Positions 50,773-58,927 of a DNA stretch of 64,000 nucleotides are shown here, piece by piece. The translations under genes were made by a program, and so were the position numbers. Below the pieces are notes generated by a model. It saw only the letters and a program-made list of their open reading frames with translations, was not told the origin of the DNA and ran no database searches. The number at the start of each line of letters is the position of its first letter. Positions within the stretch are counted from its first letter, which is position 1. This stretch comes from Acidimicrobiales bacterium (lineage in GTDB: Bacteria; Actinomycetota; Acidimicrobiia; Acidimicrobiales; Palsa-688), in contig DASUWA010000005.1 of assembly GCA_036378675.1 (NCBI GenBank), positions 62,001 through 126,000 of the forward strand. Direction: 5' to 3'.

Positions 50773-51495
50773 ATGATGCCCCAGGCGGTGGCCAGCCCGG
50801 TCGACGGCTACGTCGACGCCTTGGGGCAGGTGGGCGGGGAACAGGTATCCGCGGTGTACGCGGTCGGCTCGCTCGCCCTGGACGACTTCAGCGCGAAGCA
50901 GAGCAACGTAGACCTCGTCGTCGTGGGCGATCCGCGGCTCGACGTGTCGCAGCGAAGATGGCTGCGGCGCGCCGAGAGATCCCTCCGGCGGGCTGGCAGG
51001 CCCGCGCAGGTGTGGCACACCAACTGGGAGGAAGTAGCGGGTGGGCCCGACGCGGTAGAGGAACCTTCACCGCTTGCCACGCCGATGACGTGGACGATCC
51101 TTCGCAACGACCCGATGCCCCTCCGCGGCCCGGACTGGCCGGTGTCGTGGACCGATCAGGACGTGTTGCGTCGCTGGGCGCTGGAACGATTGCGCGCTTT
51201 GGCGGCTGGCCCCAACGGGCTGCTCGTGTTGAGGCGCGACGTCGGACCGCTGGTGCTGGAGGCCGCCAGGCTGGCGCACATGGCGATCACCGGCAGGGTT
51301 CTGTCGAAGTCGGAGGCGGGCGAGTCGATCACGGGGATCGTGTCGAGCCGCCACCGCCGGGTTGTTGTCGACTCTGTCGGCTACCGGCAGGGTGCGCAGA
51401 CCTCGATGTACTGGGGTCCCTTCGAGCGCAAGTACGACGCACTCGCGTTGGTGCGAGATCTGCTGCATGCCGCCGACGACTCGGCCGGCAGTTAG
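50773..51495 (+). CDS. nucleotidyltransferase-like protein with altered active site
   Basis: The 240-residue protein has the aminoglycoside-adenylyltransferase-like pattern AVGSLALDDFSAKQSNVDLVVV near residues 31-51, with Gly32-Ser33. The first metal-binding Asp of the DxD pair is Asn45; the second, Asp47, is kept. The C-terminal half (VLRRWALERLRALAAGPNG ... VLEAARLAHMAITG) is helical like the DUF4111 part of AadA relatives. With one catalytic Asp replaced it may be inactive or bind nucleotide only. No resistance role should be assumed. It faces lhgO divergently. Confidence 0.65.
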   Translation: MMPQAVASPVDGYVDALGQVGGEQVSAVYAVGSLALDDFSAKQSNVDLVVVGDPRLDVSQRRWLRRAERSLRRAGRPAQVWHTNWEEVAGGPDAVEEPSPLATPMTWTILRNDPMPLRGPDWPVSWTDQDVLRRWALERLRALAAGPNGLLVLRRDVGPLVLEAARLAHMAITGRVLSKSEAGESITGIVSSRHRRVVVDSVGYRQGAQTSMYWGPFERKYDALALVRDLLHAADDSAGS

Positions 51496-52512
51496 TTACC
51501 AGCCTCGAAGATCGACCGGCCAGGTCTCGATCACTTGGTTTGTCGCGGCGTCGAAAACGTGAAGGCTCTCGTGGTAGGCGACGGTCGGATCGACATGGGC
51601 CGGGACGACGCGCACTTTGTCTCCGATTCTGGGTAGCGCCTTGCCTTCGGGGGGTGAAAACGTCACATGCTCGTCGGAGCAGAACCACACCAGCCCGCCG
51701 TCGAGCATCGACGGATTGCCGTGGTCCATTCCCAGGGCCTTGAGCCCGCAATCGGCGACGGCCCATCCGGACTTGTTCACCGATATAACAGTGGCGATCA
51801 CGGTTAGCGCATTGGCGAATGGCAGTCCGAGGGTGGCGTAAGCGGTGTCCATAAGCGCGTACGACCCTGCCTGGATCTCGGTCGCGACGGCGTTGATGTC
51901 GTAGCTACCGGTGCCGCCAGCGGACACGATCTCCCCGCCGACCTCCTCGTGGGCCTTGGCCAGTATGGCCATGGCGTCCTCCACCTGGCGGGTCCGCTCG
52001 GCGCGGTCGGCCAGGCCGACCGCGTGACCCTCATATCCCATCACGCCGCGTACGCCGAGCCCCGCTCGGCGGGCGGTGTCGGCGAGCGCGCCGGCTTCAG
52101 ACGGATCGCAGCCGCACCGAGGAAGGCCGACGTTCACGTCGATGAGAACTTCGGGGATGCCCGCGGCCCGAGCGGCTTCGAGGGTTTCGGGCGAATCGAT
52201 CGCAATACTGATCCTGGCGCGGTCGTTGAGACCTGAGAGCCGCTTTGCGTCGACAACCTCGTTGGCAAGGAGGAGGTCCTCACCCAGGCTGGCGGCCGCC
52301 ATGCCCTCCATCTCTCTGAGGGTGGCGCAGCAGAAGTTCGCGTGCCCGGCTTCGGCCTGCCGGCGGGCGAGTTCGGTGCATTTGTGCGCTTTGACGTGGG
52401 GGCGCAACCGGGTCCCTGGTAATGCCTCTGACATCGTGGCAATGTTGTCCCGGAAGGCGGCGGCGTCAACGAGGAGCGCCGGCGTTTGAAGATCGTCAAT
52501 CTGGGGCGGCAC
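51496..52512 (-). CDS. D-threonine aldolase-like PLP enzyme
   Basis: The 338-residue enzyme has the alanine-racemase-like PLP barrel with the Schiff-base Lys41 in RPHVKAHK. It also has NVGLPRCGCDP, SAGGTGSYDI and a C-terminal D-serine dehydratase-like domain. At the metal site the motif PxHxC of D-serine dehydratases reads PAHVD, with His306 and Asp308. A His-Asp pair is what metal-dependent D-threonine aldolases use. D-threonine aldolase, splitting D-3-hydroxy amino acids to glycine and an aldehyde, is thus the better name. The GTG at 52512 is preceded by TAAGGT 8 nt upstream, and no ribosome binding site is seen. Confidence 0.85.
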   Translation of the reverse strand: MPPQIDDLQTPALLVDAAAFRDNIATMSEALPGTRLRPHVKAHKCTELARRQAEAGHANFCCATLREMEGMAAASLGEDLLLANEVVDAKRLSGLNDRARISIAIDSPETLEAARAAGIPEVLIDVNVGLPRCGCDPSEAGALADTARRAGLGVRGVMGYEGHAVGLADRAERTRQVEDAMAILAKAHEEVGGEIVSAGGTGSYDINAVATEIQAGSYALMDTAYATLGLPFANALTVIATVISVNKSGWAVADCGLKALGMDHGNPSMLDGGLVWFCSDEHVTFSPPEGKALPRIGDKVRVVPAHVDPTVAYHESLHVFDAATNQVIETWPVDLRGW

Positions 52513-52642
52513 TGAGCCAGACCTTAGTTGTCCGGTAGTTGTCCGGCCCCAGCGCAGGTGCGTGGAGCGTTCGTTCGTGTCCTTCGCTACAGTTGGCGCC
52601 GTTAGGGGTGGCAGGCGCTCTGAAGATCGGGGGGTTTCGTTT

Positions 52643-54028
52643 TTGCACCTTGTTGCCGTCGGGGGTAGCGACGCGGGCGTAAGCGCGGCGCTCAGGGCGC
52701 GCCACGTGGCGCCTTCCGTCGACTTAACGGTCATTTCGGCTGAGCCGGTGGCGAACTTCTCTACCAGCGGCATTCCGTTCTTCTTGTCGGGAGAGGTTCC
52801 CGATGCGGGGAGCCTGGCCGGCCAGGCAGGGTCCGGTCTCGAGGAGGCAGGTGTCGACCTGCTCCTCGATTCCACGGTGTTGTTCATAGACGCCGAAGCC
52901 CGGAAGGTCACCCTTCGCGACTCGAAAGGGCGGGAATCGGCCATCTCGTACGACGAGTTGATACTTGCGACGGGGGCGCTACCGGAGATCCCCGATATCG
53001 AGGGGCTATGCGGTGAGGACGGGCTGAGGCCCGAGGATGGCGTCCACGTCGTGCGCTCGGTCACCGACACTCTGGCGGTCGCACGGACCTTGTCCCGAAT
53101 CGAACCCCAGACCGCCGTGATCATCGGAGCCGGGTATGTCGGAGTGGAGCTGGCGGAGGCGTTCGCGCTGCGCGGCATGTCGGTGACGCTCCTCGAGAGT
53201 CGCGCGGAGGTGCTCTCGGTAGTCGACCGAGCGATCGGCGCGATGGTGCGGGGCCAGCTCGAAGAACGCGGGGTCGAGGTGCTGACCGGAACCGCGCCGC
53301 GCAGCATCAGGCCTACCGGTCGGGACGAGGGCCGTTTTCGAATCGAGGCAATGCGAGGCGAGAACGTCCTGGCCCGGCGGGCCGACATCGTGCTCCTGGC
53401 GGCGGGCACCCTGCCGAACTCCGAGTTGGCAAGGTCGATCGGGGCGAAGCTCGGCAGGTCGGGCGCCGTGAGCGTGGATGGGGGCATGCGGACTTCGGTT
53501 CCTCATGTCTTCGCGGCCGGAGACTGCGCAGTCACCCACCACCGACTGCTTGGGGACGCCTATCTCCCTTACGGGACCACCGCGCACAAGCAGGGTCGCG
53601 TTGCCGGCGAGAACGCCGCCGGGGGATCGCGCAGGTTCTCGGGCACGCTGGGGACGCAGCTGGTGAAGGTGTTCGACCACGCTGTCGGGCGCACCGGGTT
53701 GCTCGATGCCGAGGCGCTCGCGGCCGGGTTCGATCCGCTCACCGTCCGCGTCGATACCGACGACCGCAGCTCCTACTACCCGGGATCCCGCGAGCTTTCC
53801 GTGATGTTGACCGGGGACCTGCGCACGCGGAGGCTGATCGGTGCGCAGTTCTTCGGGCACGTCAGAAGCGAGATAGCCAGTAGGGTCGACGTCGCTTCAA
53901 CGGCGATCTTCAATGGCTTGACCGTCGATCAGATAGAGGAACTCGATCTCTCCTACACGCCGCCGCTTGGACAAGTCTGGAATCCGTTGGTGCTTGCCGC
54001 GGAGAAATGGCGGGACGACAAGGCCTAG
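52643..54028 (+). CDS. FAD-dependent pyridine nucleotide-disulfide oxidoreductase, Cys-less
   Basis: The 461-residue flavoprotein has the FAD motif MHLVAVGGSDAGVSAA, the NAD motif AVIIGAGYVGVELAEAF, the FAD-closing VFAAGDCAVTHH and a C-terminal dimerisation domain (GAQFFGH, LDLSYTPPLGQVWNPL). This is the CoA-disulfide reductase/NADH oxidase/NADH-dependent sulfur reductase group. The redox-active Cys, normally in NxxxCGxP, is Ser42 (NFSTSGIPFF), so a disulfide reductase mechanism is unlikely. The TTG at 52643 has a G6 run 7-8 nt upstream and puts the FAD motif at the N-terminus. Confidence 0.85.
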   Translation: MHLVAVGGSDAGVSAALRARHVAPSVDLTVISAEPVANFSTSGIPFFLSGEVPDAGSLAGQAGSGLEEAGVDLLLDSTVLFIDAEARKVTLRDSKGRESAISYDELILATGALPEIPDIEGLCGEDGLRPEDGVHVVRSVTDTLAVARTLSRIEPQTAVIIGAGYVGVELAEAFALRGMSVTLLESRAEVLSVVDRAIGAMVRGQLEERGVEVLTGTAPRSIRPTGRDEGRFRIEAMRGENVLARRADIVLLAAGTLPNSELARSIGAKLGRSGAVSVDGGMRTSVPHVFAAGDCAVTHHRLLGDAYLPYGTTAHKQGRVAGENAAGGSRRFSGTLGTQLVKVFDHAVGRTGLLDAEALAAGFDPLTVRVDTDDRSSYYPGSRELSVMLTGDLRTRRLIGAQFFGHVRSEIASRVDVASTAIFNGLTVDQIEELDLSYTPPLGQVWNPLVLAAEKWRDDKA

Positions 54029-54650
54029 GCGCAGCAGGCGAGGAAGCTGGATTGTTGGGGCGGCTGCCACCTGCGTGGTTGCAGCCTTTTCCGGTTGCTC
54101 GACGAGCCCGGGGGCGCCGAAACCCGAGGGTGTCACGGCCACGCCCACCAATGCGGCGCCGACCACCGTTGCACCCACGACCACCACGGTTGACCCGGGA
54201 ACGCTTCCTCAAACGAGGGCGCTGCCGAGCCAAGACGATCCGGCTTTCCGAGCGCGGGTACAGGCGTTGTGGCGAGCGATCGTCGACGGCAATCCTTCCG
54301 AGGGCGCGCCTGCCTTCTTCCCCTTGCAGGCATACCTTCAGGTAAAGGCGATCTCCGACCCGGTCCACGACGACCAGACCAGGCTGATCGCCAACTACGA
54401 CGAGGACATCCTGTCCTTGCACGCCTCGGTCGCTGCGGCTGGGGGGCAGGCGAGCTTCGAATCGGTCCAAGTCCCGCCCACCGCCGAATGGATCCTCCCT
54501 GGCGTCGAATACAACAAAGGGAGCTACTGGCGTGTCTACGGCACCGCCGTCACCTACATGGCCGGCGGTCAGCGGCACACCTTCGAAATCCACTCGCTCA
54601 CCTCGTGGCGCGGCGAGTGGTACGTGGTTCACCTCGGGGCAATTCGCTGA
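53994..54650 (+). CDS. putative lipoprotein
   Basis: The ~218-residue product has a basic N-terminus (RRSRRGS), a hydrophobic stretch and a lipobox-like FSGC (about Cys34). A Thr/Pro linker (PTTVAPTTTT) and a small folded domain (FRARVQALWRAIVDGNPSEG ... WYVVHLGAIR) follow. It is probably exported and lipid-anchored. No family was recognised. No ATG is available before the hydrophobic segment; TTGs at 53994 or 53967 are the options, both overlapping the end of the flavoprotein gene. The exact start is therefore uncertain, although the frame is clearly coding. Confidence 0.7.
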   Translation: MPRRNGGTTRPRRSRRGSWIVGAAATCVVAAFSGCSTSPGAPKPEGVTATPTNAAPTTVAPTTTTVDPGTLPQTRALPSQDDPAFRARVQALWRAIVDGNPSEGAPAFFPLQAYLQVKAISDPVHDDQTRLIANYDEDILSLHASVAAAGGQASFESVQVPPTAEWILPGVEYNKGSYWRVYGTAVTYMAGGQRHTFEIHSLTSWRGEWYVVHLGAIR

Positions 54651-54671
54651 TTTTTAGCGGCGGATATTTAG

Positions 54672-55139
54672 TTAGGTCGCGTGCAGCCGCGCGTGGCTCT
54701 CCTCCCAGGAGAGTCCTTCGAGCTGCCCCTCGATGATCGACCTGAAGCGCGGGCAACCCACCGGCGCGTCGGCGGGACACCGCTTGGCGTGCTCCAGCGC
54801 CACTCGTGCGACCCGGAGGCGTTTCTCTTGCTCGGAAAGCTCGGCCAGCTTGTGGTCGACGATCTCTCGCCATGTCCGGCGTTGGCCACCGGCTACCAGC
54901 CATCCGATCTCGGCCAGCGTGAACCCGACTTCTTGGAGGAAGAGGATCGTCCCGACGTCGATAACCGCGGAGACCGCGTAACGCCGGTGACCGGACGCCC
55001 GAGCCTCGGGTCGGACAAGGCCGAGATCGTCGTAATAGCGAAGGGCGCTCGTCGTCACCCCGGTCCGTTCGGACAGCTCGCCGATCGAGAGCAGGATTCG
55101 CTTGCGGGATGATTTCGAACGGTTCTTCTCGGAGGGCAT
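54672..55139 (-). CDS. MerR-family transcriptional regulator
   Basis: The 155-residue regulator has the MerR winged helix (LLSIGELSERTGVTTSALRYYDDLG, then GHRRY), a dimerising helix and a C-terminal Cys pair (C121, C129; CPADAPVGCP) that could sense a thiol-reactive or metal signal. MerR proteins bind dyads within over-long promoter spacers and untwist the DNA to activate. Such a dyad lies directly in front, between this gene and the divergent methyltransferase. The ATG at 55139 is chosen; a TTG at 55148 lies inside the dyad. Confidence 0.9.
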   Translation of the reverse strand: MPSEKNRSKSSRKRILLSIGELSERTGVTTSALRYYDDLGLVRPEARASGHRRYAVSAVIDVGTILFLQEVGFTLAEIGWLVAGGQRRTWREIVDHKLAELSEQEKRLRVARVALEHAKRCPADAPVGCPRFRSIIEGQLEGLSWEESHARLHAT

Positions 55140-55169
55140 TGACTTCAAGTGTACTTGAAGTTGTTAACT
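55139..55169 (+). promoter_or_regulatory. MerR-type promoter/operator
   Basis: TTGACT (55139-55144) and TTAACT (55164-55169) are separated by 19 bp, the diagnostic over-long spacer of MerR-activated promoters. The dyad ACTTCAAGT-GT-ACTTGAAGT (55142-55161) fills the spacer. Six bases after the -10 box comes the GTG of the methyltransferase, so its transcript is probably leaderless. Confidence 0.85.
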
Positions 55170-55175
55170 CCTCCC

Positions 55176-55805
55176 GTGAGCTTGAAACGCCGTCTGATAT
55201 GGAGCGTCGTGAAGCAGTTCCACAACCCGAGAGGAATGGGCGGGCACGTGGTCGGGTGGATCATGGCGCACCGATCGTCGAACGTGCAGCGCAGTCTGTG
55301 GGCTGTCGAGTTGATGGACGTTCAGCCGGACGACAAGGTCATGGAGCTCGGCTGCGGACCGGGCCTTGCCGTTGCCGCGCTCGCAGAGCGCGCCGATCGC
55401 GGCCTTGTCGTTGGAGTCGATCACTCGGACGTGATGATCCGTCACGCGCGGAGGCGGAACGCGACAGCGGTCGAATCGGGACGGGTCGACTTGGTGTGTG
55501 CGAGCGTCGAGCGACTCGACGTAGAGGGTGGTCCGTTTGACGCGGTTCTTTCGGTGAACAGCGTGGGCTTCTGGCCGGAGCCGGCTGACCGGTTGGCCGA
55601 GATTCGCCGGCTGATGCGCCCCGGCGGCCGGATCGCCCTGGTTTCCCAGCCGCGCTGCCCCGGCGCCGACGCGACGACGTCGGCCGCTGCGAGGAGGGAG
55701 TTGGTCTCGCTGCTATCGGCCGCGGGCTACGAGGTAATCAGATGTGAGCAGCTCAACCTCGACCCTCCGGTGGTGTGCGTGCTCGCTGTCAGCAATCTGA
55801 GTTAG
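55176..55805 (+). CDS. class I SAM-dependent methyltransferase (MerR target)
   Basis: The 209-residue protein has motif I VMELGCGPGLAVAAL, the acidic end of strand 2 (VVGVDHSDVMIRHA) and FDAVLSVNSVGFWPEPADRL, typical of methyltransferase fold enzymes of the ubiE/UbiG group. The GTG at 55176 is six bases from the -10 of the MerR-type promoter; a GTG at 55149 lies inside the operator and is rejected. Control by a Cys-containing MerR protein suggests a detoxification or stress role, for example methylation of a small toxic compound. The substrate is not determined. Confidence 0.85.
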   Translation: MSLKRRLIWSVVKQFHNPRGMGGHVVGWIMAHRSSNVQRSLWAVELMDVQPDDKVMELGCGPGLAVAALAERADRGLVVGVDHSDVMIRHARRRNATAVESGRVDLVCASVERLDVEGGPFDAVLSVNSVGFWPEPADRLAEIRRLMRPGGRIALVSQPRCPGADATTSAAARRELVSLLSAAGYEVIRCEQLNLDPPVVCVLAVSNLS

Positions 55806-55808
55806 GGA

Positions 55809-56168
55809 TCAGATCTCGATGACGTAACCATCGGGGTCGGCAACGTACGCGTAGCCCACCCCCGGAGCGTGCTCGCCTCTGCTGATCAACTTTCCGCCGG
55901 CCGCTTCAACCGCTCCGATTGCTGCTTCAAGTTGGACCGATGGCTTCAACCGGAACCCGAAGTGTCCGACTCCGCCGTCCACGCCGACCGGTCCGTCGCC
56001 GCTCGGGTTCAGCGTTATGAGATCCTTCGACCCCGGTGTGTTGAGGAACACCAGCTCGCCGTCGCGGAACAGTTCCTGCATTCCGAACACGCCCTGGTAG
56101 AAGCGAAGTGAAGCGGCCAGATCTGAGACACGCAGGTGGAGGTGGGTCAGTCCCTCGGTCTCGATCAT
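55809..56168 (-). CDS. glyoxalase/VOC-family protein
   Basis: The 119-residue protein is one vicinal-oxygen-chelate unit (two beta-alpha-beta-beta-beta modules): THLHLRVSDLAASLRFYQGVFG, then VGHFGFRLKP and YAYVADPDGYVIEI. Metal ligands are likely the His in HLHL and the Glu in VIEI, as in glyoxalase I-like enzymes. The family covers isomerases, dioxygenases and fosfomycin-type thiol transferases, so no substrate is claimed. It is convergent with the methyltransferase, with three bases between the stops. Confidence 0.88.
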   Translation of the reverse strand: MIETEGLTHLHLRVSDLAASLRFYQGVFGMQELFRDGELVFLNTPGSKDLITLNPSGDGPVGVDGGVGHFGFRLKPSVQLEAAIGAVEAAGGKLISRGEHAPGVGYAYVADPDGYVIEI

Positions 56169-56239
56169 CGCTGGAGTTATAGCGCTATTCGGCGCCGAGA
56201 TCCACGACTAATGCCCGCCGGGATGCGTCTCGACTGAGC

Positions 56240-57016
56240 TCAGGGCTCCCACGAGAAGACCGCCGCGGTCGTCTCATCACGGAATGGGACGTCAAGTTCT
56301 TCCAGCTCGGCCGCGATCTCGGGGTCATGCGAAGGGTCAAGGCACAGCCGTCGCCGGACGAAAGCGACGTACTCGCCGGCGTCCATGACCCCTTTGACGG
56401 ACGGGCGGGTTTCGTGCACGACATCCGCGTTGATCCCGATTTCGTGCAGTACCTCGCCGAACATGCCGGATGTCGGCCCGTCGGGTCGCGCCAGCCCCCA
56501 GAACCGCATCCAGAGCGGGGCGAGCGGAACGGACGGATGTGAGGCGGTGAGCTCCACCACCACTCGCTTCGATGCGTGGCCGGTCAGCGCAGTAAGAAAG
56601 GGCACGATCGTCGCGACGTTGTATGCGACATTGCGGCAGACCGCTACATCGCATCGCGGGACCTGATCGGCGACGTCTGGCCATATGCCGAGGATCTCGG
56701 TGTGCGCTGCTCCGGTGCTCTCAGCGGCGCCGGCGAATTTCTCGAGCATCTCGGGCAGGTTGTCGACTCCAACCAATTTCGTTGCCGGCGGTACGAGCGG
56801 CACGCTTGCCGCCCCACCCCCGCATCCGACGTCCAGGACGGATCCGTGACCCTCCAACGCCGCTTGTGCGGTGCGGTGCAATGCGCCGAAGGAGCCTCCA
56901 CCCGAACCGAACAGCGCGGGCGGGAAGCCCCACGGAGACTCGGGAGCCTGGGCGAGGATTGAGTCGGGGATCTTCCAGCCGTGAAGCGCAGAGGCCCAAC
57001 GGTCTGCTGCGCTCAA
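56240..57016 (-). CDS. class I SAM-dependent methyltransferase
   Basis: The 258-residue protein has motif I SVLDVGCGGGAASVPLV, strand 2 KLVGVDNLPEML and VPRCDVAVCRNVAYNV, then RVVVELTASHP. Its TTG start overlaps the stop of the IclR-type gene by four bases (TTGA), so translation is likely coupled to it. It is therefore the second gene of the iclR transcript. The substrate is unknown. An alternative start was not found close by. Confidence 0.78.
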   Translation of the reverse strand: MSAADRWASALHGWKIPDSILAQAPESPWGFPPALFGSGGGSFGALHRTAQAALEGHGSVLDVGCGGGAASVPLVPPATKLVGVDNLPEMLEKFAGAAESTGAAHTEILGIWPDVADQVPRCDVAVCRNVAYNVATIVPFLTALTGHASKRVVVELTASHPSVPLAPLWMRFWGLARPDGPTSGMFGEVLHEIGINADVVHETRPSVKGVMDAGEYVAFVRRRLCLDPSHDPEIAAELEELDVPFRDETTAAVFSWEP

Positions 57017-57912
57017 CTTACGTTCGCCGATCCGCCAAGTGCCCCGGTGAGTCGTTGGGTCACCTCGACCAGGGAGCGGCCCAGGAAGGTCACTCCGGCG
57101 CCGCTCTGCTGCGAGGGAACGGGTACGAGACTCAGCATCAGCGCGACCTTGCCCGTGGAGTCGAAAACGGGTGCGTCAACGTGGCTCACGTCATATTCGC
57201 GAGCGGTTGCGATCGACGACAGGAACCACTCCTCGCTGTGTACCAGCTCCTGGGTGAGCGCGTCGGCGAGATCGCTGAGCCGGCCGCCGCGCCCGCCGGT
57301 CTCGGCGGCTCGGATGAGAGTTGCCAGCTCCTGCAATCGAATGTCGGGCAGAACATGCAGACCGACTGCGTACCCTCGCCGCCGGGTTGCTTCAAGTGCT
57401 CGGGTGTAGCGGCGGCGCGACTCTGGTGGGAGCTCGGACAGCCACCTCTCCCTTTCCGCCGGCGCCGAAAACGCCACCAGCCCCGCGCCATACGGTGGCC
57501 TCGTCGGCAGCTCCATCCCGACGGTCATCGGCGTCGAAGGGATCCGAACGTTGCGCACCTGATGCGCAACCGTGACGTGGTCGGCATCGACCAGGAAGGC
57601 GATCACGTGCCCGCCGGTCCTCGCCGCCAGCTCCGACATCGCCGGCCTGGCGACGTCCAGCGCGGGGTAGCGCGACGAGGCGGCGGAGCCGAGGCGAAGC
57701 ATCCCCGGGCCCAGGATGTACTCCTTACTGGTCGGGTCCCGAAGCAGCCAGCCGCTTCGGAGGAGGGTGGCGAGCATCGAGTGGCAGCTCGCCTTGTGGA
57801 CCCCCAACCGGCGAGAGATCTCGGCCAGCGAAAGGCCACGTCCCGGATCGGCGGCCAGCATCTCCAAAAGATCTACGACCCTGTCGGTCTGGGGCGAGGG
57901 ACGCGGTGCCAC
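57013..57912 (-). CDS. IclR-family transcriptional regulator
   Basis: The 299-residue regulator has an N-terminal winged helix (VVDLLEMLAADPGRGLSLAEISRRLGVHKASCHSMLATL) and a C-terminal IclR effector domain (TVAHQVRNVRIPSTPMTVGMEL, YGAGLVAFSAPAERERWL). IclR proteins control catabolic operons by binding substrate-like effectors. It is divergent from the SDR gene at 58012, with an imperfect inverted repeat between them. The GTG at 57912 gives MAPRPSPQTDRVVDLL; an ATG at about 57968 would extend across the repeat and is rejected. Confidence 0.9.
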   Translation of the reverse strand: MAPRPSPQTDRVVDLLEMLAADPGRGLSLAEISRRLGVHKASCHSMLATLLRSGWLLRDPTSKEYILGPGMLRLGSAASSRYPALDVARPAMSELAARTGGHVIAFLVDADHVTVAHQVRNVRIPSTPMTVGMELPTRPPYGAGLVAFSAPAERERWLSELPPESRRRYTRALEATRRRGYAVGLHVLPDIRLQELATLIRAAETGGRGGRLSDLADALTQELVHSEEWFLSSIATAREYDVSHVDAPVFDSTGKVALMLSLVPVPSQQSGAGVTFLGRSLVEVTQRLTGALGGSANVS

Positions 57913-57925
57913 ACCCGCGAAGATA

Positions 57926-57961
57926 GTCGCATATTGCGACCATTGTGGCGAGATATACGAC
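57926..57961. promoter_or_regulatory. putative IclR operator
   Basis: An inverted pair lies between the divergent iclR-type and SDR genes: GTCGCATATTGCG on the left and CGAGATATACGAC on the right (reverse complement GTCGTATATCTCG). Ten of 13 positions match, with an 10-nt spacer. The left arm also contains its own small dyad (GTCGC/GCGAC). Confidence 0.5.
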
Positions 57962-58011
57962 CATGCCATGATGTCTCGGAGCCGGCGCGGCCACACATGG
58001 GAGGGCCAGGT

Positions 58012-58923
58012 ATGGCAGTTCTGGAGGGCAAGGTCGGGGTAGTCACCGGCGGCGCGGGCGGCATAGGAAAGGCGATCGGGCGGCGTTTCAGCGAAGAAGG
58101 CATGAAGGTCGTTCTGGCAGATGTACTCGAGGAACCCCTTGACCAGGCGGTCGCGGAGCTCCGGGCGGAGGGACTCGACGTCGCAGGTGTGCTTACCGAC
58201 GTCACCGACTACTCGTCGGTCGAGCATCTCGCCAAGCAGGCCCTTTTCCTGTACGGCGCGGTGCATGTCGTGTGCAACAACGCAGGCACCGGTGGCGTCT
58301 CGGAGGGTTACCTCTGGGAGCACGACCTCGCCGACTGGCGCTGGGGGATCGACGTCAACGTCTTGGGCGTGATCCACGGGATCAAGGCATTCGTGCCGAT
58401 TCTGCTCGAGCAGGACGAGGGCCACGTGGTCAACACCTGCTCGGGAAACGGGAGCCTTGCTCCGATCGCGCGCGGCGCTCTCGGCGGCCCCGCGATGGCG
58501 GTGTACCCGCTGACCAAGGCGGCGGTCCTGTGCGTTACCGAGAGCCTTTACACCCACCTGCAGCTCGCCGGCTCGAAGGTGCAGGCCCACGCTCTGTTTC
58601 CCTCGGGCTTCTTGAACACCGGGATCTGGGAATCCTGGCGCAACCGACCCGGGCAATACGCCCCGACGCAGGAACGCCGGACGCCGGAGCAGACTCTCGA
58701 CGCGGTCCTGGATCGTTTCGAGTCGGCGGGGATGAAAGTGGAGTTCACCCCCCTCGAGAACGTGGCGGCGCAGGTGGTGGACGGAATCAAAGAAGGCAGG
58801 TTCTGGATGATGGGACCGCCATCTGCCGGCGACGACGTCATCACCAAGAAGGCGGCATCGATCGTGGCGCGATCGGCGCCCGACTACCTGATCGACACGC
58901 TGGCAAAGGAGGCTGCGAAATGA
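58012..58923 (+). CDS. short-chain dehydrogenase/reductase
   Basis: The 303-residue SDR has the cofactor motif TGGAGGIG near 13-20, CNNAGTGG, the catalytic Ser region (NTCSGNGSLAP) and YPLTK with the Tyr-Lys pair. The C-terminal part (YLIDTLAKEAAK) is longer than classical SDRs. It should be an NAD(P)-dependent alcohol or ketone oxidoreductase. GGAGGGCCAGGT precedes the ATG. It is the first gene of a forward run that continues with an acetoacetate decarboxylase-like protein, two amidohydrolases and an NTF2-like protein, probably controlled by the divergent IclR regulator. Confidence 0.9.
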   Translation: MAVLEGKVGVVTGGAGGIGKAIGRRFSEEGMKVVLADVLEEPLDQAVAELRAEGLDVAGVLTDVTDYSSVEHLAKQALFLYGAVHVVCNNAGTGGVSEGYLWEHDLADWRWGIDVNVLGVIHGIKAFVPILLEQDEGHVVNTCSGNGSLAPIARGALGGPAMAVYPLTKAAVLCVTESLYTHLQLAGSKVQAHALFPSGFLNTGIWESWRNRPGQYAPTQERRTPEQTLDAVLDRFESAGMKVEFTPLENVAAQVVDGIKEGRFWMMGPPSAGDDVITKKAASIVARSAPDYLIDTLAKEAAK

Positions 58924-58927
58924 CCCG

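Noticed and set aside
50773-51495. Aminoglycoside resistance gene
   Set aside because: Only the general nucleotidyltransferase pattern is present and one catalytic Asp is Asn; there is no basis for a resistance claim.
52523-52546. Tandem TAGTTGTCCGG direct repeat upstream of the D-threonine aldolase-like gene
   Set aside because: Only two copies with no second occurrence elsewhere; too little to call an operator.
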